64,000 bases of DNA from a marine gamma proteobacterium HTCC2143 (GTDB lineage Bacteria > Pseudomonadota > Gammaproteobacteria > Pseudomonadales > Dasaniaceae), in contig AAVT01000008.1 of assembly GCA_000169075.1 (NCBI GenBank), forward strand, positions 62,001-126,000, given 5' to 3'. The position numbers were made by a program, and so were the translations under genes. Position 1 is the first letter of the stretch; each line of letters starts with the position of its first letter. This document shows positions 9,560 through 17,697 of this stretch, in pieces. The notes below the pieces were generated by a model. The model was not told where the DNA came from. It searched no databases and saw only the letters and a list, made by a program, of their open reading frames with translations.

Positions 9560-10015
9560 AAATACCCCATTTTTTGCGCGTTATTTTGTCGATCATCATA
9601 GCCTAACTGGTGAACTATTGTCGCGATTCGCCCGAACAAATCGCCAGCGTTTATCTGTTTGTTGCGAGGGCAATAGTGAAAGCGGCATGCGATGTCATAA
9701 CTCATCGAACAACTATTTATTATCGGTTCTGAATTGCAGCAATTGCAGCCACCGTGGGTGATCAATATTGTTTCGCAACTTTACTCGACAGATGGCAGAC
9801 GTCGCAGAGAATAATTTTCCAAATGATGCAACCGGATCCGCTGGTGGAACTTGTCTACGTGGCAGCTGGCGAAATAAGCGTTGACCGTTTTGTGGATAAC
9901 AACAGTTACTTAACATAGAATGCTGTGAGGATCAGTTAGACGCTGCGGTGATATTGTCATGTGTGTTTTCTATCAGCTAGCGTGATATCAATTTTTCGTA
10001 AATATGGGGTGTTAT
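9560..10015. other. Intergenic region between divergent genes
   Basis: About 450 bases separate the divergent phosphatase-like and DUF4136 genes, so promoters for both should lie here. I find no convincing ORF, RNA or terminator. The only structure noticed is a perfect nine-base tandem duplication, AATTGCAGC at 9732-9740 and again at 9741-9749. Confidence 0.5.
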
Positions 10016-10567
10016 ATGGTTAGGCTTTTTCAGGTTTTAGCGGTGATGATGTTAGGTTTACTGACGGCATGTGCAACCAGTTTGCCCACACCCGTCATAG
10101 ACTACAAACCGGACTATGACTTTTACGGTGTTAAAACCTATGCCTTTGCTCCAGAGCAATCTGTGGGGATGTCTACTTTGATTGGCAGCCGGGTCGAAAC
10201 GGCAATTACCGATGAGCTATCGGCCAAGGGTATACAACTGGTTGAGCCCGATAAAGCTGATGTCTTGGTTCGGTTAATGGTGGTCACTCAAAACAAGCAG
10301 GATATACGAACCTATGATAGGCACTACGGAGGCGGAGCCTACGATTGTTGGCGTTGCGGCATGTACCCTCATCGAGCAACCGAAGTGCAGGTGCGCAACT
10401 ACACAGAGGGCACACTGGTGATTGATCTGGTAGATGCAAAAATGGATCGCGCTGTCTGGCATGCCATCAGTCGTGGCAAGTTAGGAAAACACAAGTCACC
10501 CGAAGAGCGCAGAGAGAACGTTAAAGCAGTTGTAGGCAACATGCTGGCTAATTTCCCGCCCCTTTAA
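10016..10567 (+). CDS. DUF4136 lipoprotein
   Basis: Predicted lipoprotein of 183 residues. A short signal peptide ends in the lipobox LTAC, followed by the DUF4136 pattern: PTPVIDYKPDYDFYGVKTYAF near the start, a central ELSAKGIQLVEPDKADVLVRL, and a C-terminal TLVIDLVDAKMDRAVWHAISRG. A short Tyr/Gly/Cys-rich insertion (YGGGAYDCWRCGMYPHR) sits in the middle. Start at 10016 is preferred because GGGG at 10006-10009 gives normal spacing; an in-frame ATG at 10004 is the alternative. Function of DUF4136 is unknown; members are outer-membrane-associated lipoproteins. A strong terminator follows directly. Confidence 0.8.
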   Translation: MVRLFQVLAVMMLGLLTACATSLPTPVIDYKPDYDFYGVKTYAFAPEQSVGMSTLIGSRVETAITDELSAKGIQLVEPDKADVLVRLMVVTQNKQDIRTYDRHYGGGAYDCWRCGMYPHRATEVQVRNYTEGTLVIDLVDAKMDRAVWHAISRGKLGKHKSPEERRENVKAVVGNMLANFPPL

Positions 10568-10587
10568 GCTGGTTTATATTATTAATG

Positions 10588-10620
10588 CTAAAAAAGAGGT
10601 GCCTAACATCTCTTTTTTAG
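10588..10620 (+). terminator. Rho-independent terminator-like hairpin after DUF4136 gene
   Basis: Perfect 11-base inverted repeat: CTAAAAAAGAG at 10588-10598 and CTCTTTTTTAG at 10610-10620, with an 11-base loop. The T-run lies inside the 3' arm, so the hairpin could work in both directions, but it directly follows the plus-strand gene. Confidence 0.7.
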
Positions 10621-11127
10621 CCCATGAACAGCAGTAATGACTAAACCTTTCGCGCAGCAATAACATATAAACCTCCTGCATCGACACTTTTCATTGCACC
10701 ATAGGCTGCCATTGCCAATGATTTTTTCTTTAGAATAACGTCCGCGATTGAGTCTGCTCATTTCAAAGCAGCACTAAGAGTGGCGGATATCGAGGGCCAA
10801 CTTAGAACAACTCAAACAGTACAAGAGAAAAACTTGATAAAATCGTACACAGCATTACACCTAAAACTAAGATAACTCCTAAAAAAAAAGCGCTTGTTCT
10901 ATCGCGTTTATTGAAAATTCGGTCAGCGCACAGTGTCATTGAAAACCCCAGTATTTAACGCCGCAGTAATGACCACGAAGGCGTTCAATTACCCCGATAC
11001 CATGGCGAACGGCATTGTCTAATGCCTTTGACGCGACCCCAGCAATAGAGGTAGCCTTGCTGCCTGCAAGAATCACAGCGGTCACAATACAGCGTGCCTT
11101 TAACCTCAGAAGGAACCACTCTTTACT
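10621..11127. other. Gene-poor stretch with possible decayed coding remnants
   Basis: About 500 bases without a supported gene. On the minus strand, 10641-10754 reads as an open stretch ending ...DAGGLYVIAARKV and a stop, which looks like the C-terminal end of a protein but has no start and is preceded by a stop. A second minus-strand open frame covers 10936-11190 but overlaps truA and has no ribosome site. These may be remnants of lost genes; nothing else is recognisable. Confidence 0.3.
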
Positions 11128-11913
11128 ATGCACTATTTTCGCGTAACGATCGCCTATAAAGGTACCCATTACTTTGGCTGGCAAGCTCAATCGAAAGATA
11201 CGCTAAAGGAAGAATACCCCACCATCGAAGGGACAATTTTGAAAGCCCTAAAAAAAATGAGTAACTATCAACACTGCACCATTTCGGCCGCTAGCCGGAC
11301 AGATGGTGGCGTCCACGCCCAGGGTCAACTGGCAAAAATATCGTTATCCATCGACATCAGCGCTGATCATCTTTTATTGGGCCTCAATTCTGCATTACCA
11401 CTCGATATACGAATTCTTGAATGTGCATCATCAACAAAGAACTTCCAACCTAATGTCAGCAGTGTCAGCAAGGAATATCATTATTACTTTACCGCCTCAA
11501 AAACTGATAATGTGGCCATCTCTGAAATTTCCCTTCGTCTTTCCACTCATGATGACGGTCCTATAGACATGGCGCTATTGCGTACCGCCTGCCAGCTATT
11601 TGTCGGTCGGCATGACTTCTATAACTTTAGTGTTCGCGACCTAAATAATGCAAGCAGCGTTAGACAGATTTCTTACTGCGATATTCTCCAAGCTAATTTT
11701 TCGCCATTAGTCGATGAAGTTTATTATTTAAAAATCATTGGTGATGGTTTCCTAAAATATATGATTCGCTACGTAATGGGAGCTTTAATTGAATTGGGAA
11801 AGGGACGTATCACTCTCGAAGACATCGCTTTTTATTTACAGCACCAACAGGATGATAAATTAAGTGCCAAAGCGAAAGCGAAGGGCCTACATTTAATCAA
11901 AATTAACGAATAG
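11128..11913 (+). CDS. truA: tRNA pseudouridine synthase TruA-like
   Basis: Cytosolic enzyme of 261 residues that isomerises uridine to pseudouridine at positions 38-40 of tRNA anticodon arms. The N-terminus (RVTIAYKGTHYFGWQAQ) and the catalytic aspartate region are present; Asp59 lies in SRTDGGVHAQGQ. The common family form is GRTDAGVH, so this copy deviates at two positions around the catalytic Asp. The C-terminal GDGFLKYMIRYVMGALIELGKG also fits the family. The nearest Shine-Dalgarno, AAGGA, is 13 bases upstream, which is long. It is not in the usual gammaproteobacterial setting beside fimV, trpF or accD, so it might be a second, diverged copy. Confidence 0.85.
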   Translation: MHYFRVTIAYKGTHYFGWQAQSKDTLKEEYPTIEGTILKALKKMSNYQHCTISAASRTDGGVHAQGQLAKISLSIDISADHLLLGLNSALPLDIRILECASSTKNFQPNVSSVSKEYHYYFTASKTDNVAISEISLRLSTHDDGPIDMALLRTACQLFVGRHDFYNFSVRDLNNASSVRQISYCDILQANFSPLVDEVYYLKIIGDGFLKYMIRYVMGALIELGKGRITLEDIAFYLQHQQDDKLSAKAKAKGLHLIKINE

Positions 11914-12184
11914 CGCATTTAAAAAGCCAGCTTAGGTACCTTTTATTGACTAACTAACCGGGGTATAGACTCTAAACAATCCGTATCTTTGGTTCAAATT
12001 CGAGACCGTTGACGGAGGTTAGGACTGATGATGATGCGGTCTGATTTGATTCGTAGTAGATTGTTAAAGATTTAATCGAGAGTCAACCACTATTGACCGA
12101 TTTAGCCCAAGCTTTTGTTACTGTTTAACTTCCATTTTTTCATGCTATGCTGTCGGCTCAATAATAATATTAAGAGACGTCACT

Positions 12185-14362
12185 ATGAAACCAACGTTGT
12201 CGGCTGTCGCCCTGTTAAGCTTATCCCTGTGCATCGCTGCTTGCAGCGATCAAAAAACTGAAGATGCAACCAGCACTACTGGTGCGGCAGTAGAAGCCAC
12301 AACTCTTCCTTTAAAAGCAGCCGCCGCTGTCGATGCTGAGCGACTTCTTGCCGCTGACGCAGAACCTGGCAGCTGGATGTCTCACGGTAGGACCTACAGC
12401 GAACAACGCTACAGTCCGTTAACACAAATTACCGCCGACAATGTTCAAGATCTCGGTTTAGCATGGTCCTATGATTTTGGTACACAGCGCGGTATTGAGG
12501 CGACCTCAATTGTTGTTGATGGGGTCATGTACAGCACTTCTTCATGGAGTATTGTGCATGCCGTAGATCCAAGGACCGGTGAGGCGTTGTGGACTTATGA
12601 CCCTAAAGTCGCAAAAGACAAAGCCCGACATGCCTGTTGTGATGTAGTCAACCGCGGTGTCGCAGTTTGGCAGGGGCAAGTATTTTTTGGCGCTCTAGAC
12701 GGTCGCTTAATCGCTTTGGACGCAGCTACCGGCGAAGTTAACTGGCAGGTTGCCACCGTAGACTCAGAACTCCCCTACACCATTACAGGTGCTCCCAGAG
12801 TCATAGACGGCAAAGTCATGATCGGTAACGGTGGCGCGGAATACGGTGTCCGTGGATTCATTTCTGCCTACAATGTTAGCGACGGCACCATGGCCTGGAG
12901 ATTTTACACCGTTCCGGGTAATCCAGAGCTGGGGTTTGAAAATGAAGCGATGGAAATGGCCGCTGAAACATGGAATGGTCAGTGGTGGGAACTTGGCGGC
13001 GGCGGCGGCACTGTCTGGGATTCAATGGCCTACGACCCCGAATTAGATCTGCTCTACATTGGTGTCGGTAACGGTACTCCCTGGAATCAGTCGATTCGTT
13101 CGCCGGGTGGTGGCGATAATTTGTTCTTATCGTCAATCGTCGCATTAAAAGCTGATACCGGCGAATATGTCTGGCACTATCAAACAACCCCCGGAGAGAC
13201 TTGGGACTATACCGCTACACAGCATATCGTTTTGGCAGACATGGAGCTCGAAGGTAAAACCCGCAAAGTCTTGATGCAAGCGCCAAAAAATGGCTTCTTT
13301 TACGTGCTAGACCGAACCGATGGAACCTTATTGTCAGCAGAGAAGTTTATCAACCTAACATGGGCTACACACGTTGATATGGAAACTGGGCGCCCGGTTG
13401 AAGTACCCGAAGCTCGATATTATAACGGTGCTCCAGCAACGGTACTTCCTTCCTACTTGGGGGGACATAACTGGCACCCGATGTCTTACAGCCAGGATAC
13501 AGGCCTTGTCTACATACCCGTATTGGATTTCCCCGCCGTTTATGGCGATGATAAAGATTTTGTTTATCGTCCGGGCGCAGCGCATCTGGGGATCGATGCT
13601 ATTTTAGGAAGCTTGCCCGATTCACAGGCCGAGCGCGATGCCTATGGTGCCATTGTCGCCGGGCGCCTTCTTGCTTGGGACCCTAAAACTCAAAAGGAAG
13701 CCTGGCGGGTTGAGCATAAGGGCACTTGGAATGGAGGAGTGCTCAGTACTGCCGGTAATTTGGTATTTCAAGGCACTGCCGACGGTAAGCTGAAGGCATT
13801 TACCGCTGATAAAGGTGAGTCAGTATGGGAATTTCCCGTTAATACAGGAACAGTCGCCCCACCGATTAGCTACGAAATTGATGGCGAGCAATACATCTCC
13901 GTGAATGTTGGTTGGGGTGGTGCCTATGCGCTGGTATTTGGTGAGTACGTGATGCCAGAAAGCCAATCCTCTATCAATCGTATCGTCACGTTTAAATTAG
14001 GTGCCAAGGGTAAACTCCCCGAACCTGAATGGCGTCCGCGAGTGACCTTTAATCCACCGGCAGAGACCGCTGACAAAGCAACGGCGCTAGAAGGTAAGAT
14101 ATTGTATCAAGATAACTGTAACGGTTGTCACGGTCTCAATGCGGTCTCTGGTTTACTTATTCCCGACCTTCGCGGGTCAGGATGGTTACATGATGCCGAT
14201 GGCTGGGATAAGGTGGTGCTAAAGGGTGCACTGGCCGCCAGCGGGATGCCAAGTTTTGACGGTTATTTAAACGCAGCTGAGTCACAAAAAATTCGCGCTT
14301 ATGTTATTCAGGAAGCTTGGCGTGGAGCTCGCAATCAGAAAGCGAAGGCAGGCGTCCAATAA
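12185..14362 (+). CDS. PQQ-dependent quinohemoprotein alcohol dehydrogenase (lipoprotein)
   Basis: Protein of 725 residues that should oxidise alcohols in the periplasm with PQQ and pass electrons to its own heme c. A lipoprotein signal ends in IAAC (Cys20). The eight-bladed propeller begins with SWMSHGRTYSEQRYSPL; the vicinal disulfide is Cys151-Cys152 and the catalytic aspartate is probably Asp341 in ETWDYT. The residue two after it is Thr343, not the Asp that marks lanthanide-dependent enzymes, so a calcium type is expected. A C-terminal cytochrome c domain carries CNGCH (645-649) with Met688 as likely sixth ligand. No pqq biosynthesis genes are nearby. It stands alone after a 270-base upstream region. 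Confidence 0.93.
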   Translation: MKPTLSAVALLSLSLCIAACSDQKTEDATSTTGAAVEATTLPLKAAAAVDAERLLAADAEPGSWMSHGRTYSEQRYSPLTQITADNVQDLGLAWSYDFGTQRGIEATSIVVDGVMYSTSSWSIVHAVDPRTGEALWTYDPKVAKDKARHACCDVVNRGVAVWQGQVFFGALDGRLIALDAATGEVNWQVATVDSELPYTITGAPRVIDGKVMIGNGGAEYGVRGFISAYNVSDGTMAWRFYTVPGNPELGFENEAMEMAAETWNGQWWELGGGGGTVWDSMAYDPELDLLYIGVGNGTPWNQSIRSPGGGDNLFLSSIVALKADTGEYVWHYQTTPGETWDYTATQHIVLADMELEGKTRKVLMQAPKNGFFYVLDRTDGTLLSAEKFINLTWATHVDMETGRPVEVPEARYYNGAPATVLPSYLGGHNWHPMSYSQDTGLVYIPVLDFPAVYGDDKDFVYRPGAAHLGIDAILGSLPDSQAERDAYGAIVAGRLLAWDPKTQKEAWRVEHKGTWNGGVLSTAGNLVFQGTADGKLKAFTADKGESVWEFPVNTGTVAPPISYEIDGEQYISVNVGWGGAYALVFGEYVMPESQSSINRIVTFKLGAKGKLPEPEWRPRVTFNPPAETADKATALEGKILYQDNCNGCHGLNAVSGLLIPDLRGSGWLHDADGWDKVVLKGALAASGMPSFDGYLNAAESQKIRAYVIQEAWRGARNQKAKAGVQ

Positions 14363-14558
14363 CCTCGTATGCGGCGCATTTATTTTGGCGGCGACCAGCG
14401 GTACACGCTGCTGGTAATCGCTCGAGTTTGCCATTGACTGCGTTTTATAAGCCTAACAACTTGATAATAACGCTGGTTTTTTTGTCGTTTCTTAACGCGG
14501 AACAATCCACTATATTTAGTAATCAATCCCCTACATTCACAGAATAAAGGCAATAGTC

Positions 14559-14966
14559 ATGGCAATAACAGGACAATGTTTATGCGGCGATCTTAAATAC
14601 GAAATTGCAAATGAACCGGCAATGACCGGCGTCTGTCATTGTAAAAACTGTCAACGGCAAGCAGGCTCCGCATTTTCTACGTTGGCGGGTGTACCGAAAG
14701 AAGACTTCACCTTCACCGCAGGTGAACCCACATTGTATGCAGACAGCGATACTAACAGTGGCAATACCGTCGAGAGATATTTTTGTGGCAGGTGCGGTTC
14801 GCCGATCTACTCGGCTATTCCGGGTCAACCCGATACTTACTTTTTAAAAACCGGCACGATGGATGACACCAGTTCTTTTCAACCAATGTTTAATGTGTGG
14901 TGCGACACCAAGCAAAATTGGGTGAAACTTGATGAAGGTGTGCCCGCTATGGCAAAGCAGTCCTAA
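14559..14966 (+). CDS. GFA-family zinc protein (second copy)
   Basis: Protein of 135 residues of the GFA/CENP-V family. Zinc ligands occur in CLCG (about residues 7-10), CHCKNCQ (about 27-33) and CGRCGSP (about 74-80). The sequence around the second motif, RQAGSAFSTLAGVP, is the common bacterial form. It follows the alcohol dehydrogenase after about 200 bases. A link with aldehydes produced by that enzyme is tempting given the family name, but there is no direct evidence and most GFA proteins are uncharacterised. It is only distantly similar to the copy at 8478-8894. Confidence 0.86.
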   Translation: MAITGQCLCGDLKYEIANEPAMTGVCHCKNCQRQAGSAFSTLAGVPKEDFTFTAGEPTLYADSDTNSGNTVERYFCGRCGSPIYSAIPGQPDTYFLKTGTMDDTSSFQPMFNVWCDTKQNWVKLDEGVPAMAKQS

Positions 14967-15121
14967 AGGACTGTGTTTTGATACCCCAAGAAAAATGGGT
15001 TTAAAAGATGATCAGGGGGAAAGTTTCCCTGATCTTTCCTTTGACGGCGACCATAGCGGCAAAGAGACTGAACGCGATACGATCTGCACGATAAAAATCA
15101 TTCAAACTCAGGAGTTTCTGT

Positions 15122-15637
15122 ATCGAGCAAGCAATTCTTGATTGGCTAACCGCAAATCAGCAGTACGCCATTATTCTAGTCCCGGTCCTCGCCTTTGCTG
15201 AGGCCTTTGTTGGGATCGGTCTATTGATATCCGGCGTGTTTTTATTACTGGTCGCAACCGGCATTTACACCAGTGCGTTGGCTCCCATAGAGACTATTAT
15301 AATACTGGCACTATTTGGCGCTTTTTTGGGCGACCAAGCAGGCTTTTATTTGGGCCGCCTCCTTGGCCCTCGTTTTCATCATAGTCGCGTGGCTGGCCGC
15401 TATCAAAAGAGCTTAGATAACGCTGAGTTGATGGTTCGGAAACATGGCTCTGCAGTCATCTTCATTGGTCGCTTCTTACCGGCTATCCGCAGCGTGATCC
15501 CAGCGATGCTCGGTCTGAGCGGGTTTGATCGGATCCGTTATTTACTACTTGATGCAGTGGCTTGCCTGCTGTGGTCTGCGGCACTCGGCACTATTGTCCT
15601 AGGGCTTGATATGGGGTTTTCTTTCGGGCCAACGTGA
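15122..15637 (+). CDS. DedA family membrane protein, apparent AUC start
   Basis: Inner-membrane protein of the DedA/VTT family (171 residues), implicated in lipid carrier and envelope homeostasis. The first canonical start in frame is a TTG at 15224, but the coding sequence clearly continues upstream: the residues before it read QAILDWLTANQQYAIILVPV then LAFAEAFVGIGL, the conserved DedA N-terminus. In-frame TAA at 15092 bounds the ORF, and no ATG, GTG, TTG or CTG lies between it and 15224. ATC at 15122 stands seven bases after AGGAG (15110-15114), so I take it as the start. The middle has the conserved GAFLGDQAGFYLGRLLG and FIGRFLPAIRSVIPAMLGLS motifs. The C-terminus is a little short for the family. 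Confidence 0.8.
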   Translation: MEQAILDWLTANQQYAIILVPVLAFAEAFVGIGLLISGVFLLLVATGIYTSALAPIETIIILALFGAFLGDQAGFYLGRLLGPRFHHSRVAGRYQKSLDNAELMVRKHGSAVIFIGRFLPAIRSVIPAMLGLSGFDRIRYLLLDAVACLLWSAALGTIVLGLDMGFSFGPT

Positions 15638-15848
15638 GTCTTGGCTAAACCAAACGGCAATCCTCTTCGCTATCTGACAGTAAACAACTCAACGCCCTGA
15701 AGCCGTGGAGGCTGAACCAGCCAGTGTTCATCGGCGTACAATCCCTATCATTAAGGCAACCCACACCCTTTACCCAATATCAGGTTATAACGTCGCTTAG
15801 AGCGCCTATCTAGCCTATGTAGTTATGCATAAGAACAGGAATAGAACA

Positions 15849-16760
15849 TTGACTGACACAGGCAGCAAAAACATTCTCATTACTGGCGCCTCCGGCATGG
15901 TTGGTCGTGCTCTCACCGCTAGACTCTGCGATGAGGGGTATACGGTATACCGTTTAGAGCGAAACTCTACTACAGCTCCATTTTATTATCTGCAGGCGAG
16001 CAATCGCGTCATTCTGGATCCAAACATAGCGCTTTTTGCGGTGATTAATTTGGCGGGGCCAAGCATCGCTGATAAACGCTGGACTGAAGCCCGAAAGCGC
16101 TTCATTTTACAAAGCCGTGAACGGTTAACATCAGCTCTTGCTGACGCTCTGTCCAGCGCAGCTATAAAACCCGCGCTGTTACTATCAGCCTCGGCCGTTG
16201 GTTTTTACGGAGAGGGCGACCACATTATTGCCGATGAAAACTCCCCAGCAGGTAGTGATTTTCTAGCCGATGTTGCACAACAGTGGGAGCAGGCTACGGC
16301 TCCGGCCGAGCAGGCGGGAATCAATACGATTCATCTCCGCTTCGGTGTTGTGCTAAGCCCCTCTGGCGGTATGTTGAAACAGCTATTACTCCCCTTCAAA
16401 CTGGGTCTGGGTGGCCCAATTGGAAAGGGCCGGCAATTTCTAAGTTGGATAAGCCTTGTTGACGTAGTCGACATCATCAATTTCTTACTTGAGCATCAGC
16501 CCGTTGTTGCTGCGATAAATCTTGTTGCTGACACACCCGCTACTAGCAGAGACTTCAGCAAAGCCTTAGCCAGTCAACTGAACAGACCCAGTTTCTTACC
16601 GATGCCTGCGCCCATGGTGAAGTTATTATTTGGTGAAATGGGAAAGGTTTTGTTACTGGGAAGTTCTCGAGTACAGTCGAGCAAGTTGGCTGACCTTGGC
16701 GTCACACTTAAACACCCGACACTTTTTTCCACCTTCCAAGCGATTCTGGCCCAGTCGTAA
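15849..16760 (+). CDS. TIGR01777-family NAD-binding epimerase (YfcH-like)
   Basis: Cytosolic protein of about 303 residues of the extended SDR superfamily, subfamily TIGR01777 (E. coli YfcH). The Rossmann motif is at the N-terminus (ILITGASGMVGRALTARL); INLAGPSIADKRW, the family motif, is near residue 75; SASAVGFYGEGD marks the catalytic Ser/Tyr region; and the C-terminal DUF1731-type end LADLGVTLKHPTLFSTFQAIL is intact. TTG at 15849 is the preferred start since AGGA at 15837-15840 is eight bases upstream; the ATG at 15825 lacks a ribosome site. Substrate unknown for the family. It stands after the DedA gene but 200 bases apart. Confidence 0.88.
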   Translation: MTDTGSKNILITGASGMVGRALTARLCDEGYTVYRLERNSTTAPFYYLQASNRVILDPNIALFAVINLAGPSIADKRWTEARKRFILQSRERLTSALADALSSAAIKPALLLSASAVGFYGEGDHIIADENSPAGSDFLADVAQQWEQATAPAEQAGINTIHLRFGVVLSPSGGMLKQLLLPFKLGLGGPIGKGRQFLSWISLVDVVDIINFLLEHQPVVAAINLVADTPATSRDFSKALASQLNRPSFLPMPAPMVKLLFGEMGKVLLLGSSRVQSSKLADLGVTLKHPTLFSTFQAILAQS

Positions 16761-16870
16761 CACCCATTTTCGAGAATTCTGGCTTGGTATCGCCCCTCGA
16801 GCAAACCCGTACCACCGTAGCACGCCAAATCTGCTACTTTCTAGCAGACCCTACTGCCATGCCATCGTTT

Positions 16871-17239
16871 TTAAATCTGCGTACTGGCTGATGCAATTAA
16901 CACGTCGAAAATACCTTGGGATGCTCCGACATGAGGTGCAATGGTTATCGCTATGTCGGGATGAAGCGCCCTGCATTCGTTGATGACATTGGGAATATCT
17001 TCGACAACGTGACGTCCTGAATTAAGAAAATAAGGCAACACAGTAATTGCCGTTGCGCCATCGTCGACACAGCGGCTGATACCTGCAGGGATGAGTGTGT
17101 CGGCAAGTTCTAAAAAACCGTAGTGCACGACACTGAATTGCTCAGCGCACAAACCACCCAATTTACTGGTGAGGACAACAACTTCATCATTAGACTCTTT
17201 TCTTCGGCTACCGTGGGCAACCAGCAATAATGCTTTTAT
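16871..17239 (-). CDS. CbiX/SirB-type sirohydrochlorin chelatase-like protein, apparent AUA start
   Basis: Short chelatase-fold protein of 122 residues. The ligand histidines of the CbiX/SirB family are present: LVAHGSRR at the N-terminus and LPYFLNSGRHVVEDIP in the middle. Single-domain forms insert cobalt or iron into sirohydrochlorin. The only canonical start candidate is TTG at 17227, which cuts into the first strand and has no Shine-Dalgarno. ATA at 17239-17237 is six bases after AGGGAG and gives an N-terminus reading M-K-A-L-L-L-V-A-H-G-S, exactly the family form; a TAG at 17254-17252 bounds the frame. It is followed 37 bases upstream in the genome by the DUF6435 gene on the same strand. 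Confidence 0.78.
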   Translation of the reverse strand: MKALLLVAHGSRRKESNDEVVVLTSKLGGLCAEQFSVVHYGFLELADTLIPAGISRCVDDGATAITVLPYFLNSGRHVVEDIPNVINECRALHPDIAITIAPHVGASQGIFDVLIASASTQI

Positions 17240-17275
17240 AACAGACTCCCTCTACTCTGGTTCAACACAGCATCG

Positions 17276-17449
17276 CTACTGCGAATTTTCAATCGCTTCA
17301 ATTTTTTCTCTTAGCTGCTCTGCCTCAGCCGTCAGAATCGAATATTCTCTAATTTTACCACTTCTTTGTAACTGCATCGCCTCCTCCAGCTTTTTCAGAT
17401 AGTCTTTTTTAAGCTTCTTGGTAGGATCTGACTTGAAAAATGAAAACAC
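17276..17449 (-). CDS. DUF6435 family small protein
   Basis: A 57-residue gene read on the minus strand, starting GTG. The product begins MFSFFKSDPTKKLKKDYLKK and continues with LEEAMQLQRSGKIREYS then ILTAEAEQLREKIEAIE, which is the pattern of the DUF6435 small proteins: a short hydrophobic start, a lysine-rich stretch, then two charged helices. AAGG lies about nine bases before the GTG. It is highly charged, probably cytosolic and helical; function is unknown. It is read in the same direction as the CbiX-like gene, with 36 bases between. Confidence 0.75.
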   Translation of the reverse strand: MFSFFKSDPTKKLKKDYLKKLEEAMQLQRSGKIREYSILTAEAEQLREKIEAIENSQ

Positions 17450-17697
17450 GTTAGAGATTCCCTTAGAGTTAGCGTTTGCGAGCTTAATGTGTCAAAAAAT
17501 AATGTGATATCATACCCTACGTCGTTTGCTAGTAACCGGATTAGTTTTTCAGCGCTCTTGAGATCTTCATCTTCAGGCTTAGTCGAAGTCATCTCCGTTA
17601 CCCATTCACGATGCTTCGCCGTATTGATCCGAATCAAACCACACGCCGTAAACTGACTATTGGACTTCTCAAACACTTGGCTCGAAGGAAGGGCCCC

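Noticed and set aside
10936..11190. Minus-strand ORF of 84 codons
   Set aside because: It overlaps the truA start and has no ribosome site or recognisable domain; at most a remnant.
12185..14362. Lanthanide-dependent (XoxF/PedH-like) alcohol dehydrogenase
   Set aside because: The residue two after the catalytic Asp341 is Thr, not the Asp that marks lanthanide enzymes, and a fused heme domain indicates the quinohemoprotein type.
8478..14966. Recent duplication of the two GFA genes
   Set aside because: The two proteins share only the zinc motifs and differ at most other positions, so they are separate family members, not a recent duplication.
17395..17676. Minus-strand ORF of 93 codons between the DUF6435 and DUF6134 genes
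   Set aside because: GTG start without ribosome site, overlap with the DUF6435 gene, and a sequence I could not match to any family. An internal ATG at 17592 leaves a 65-residue possibility that I cannot support.
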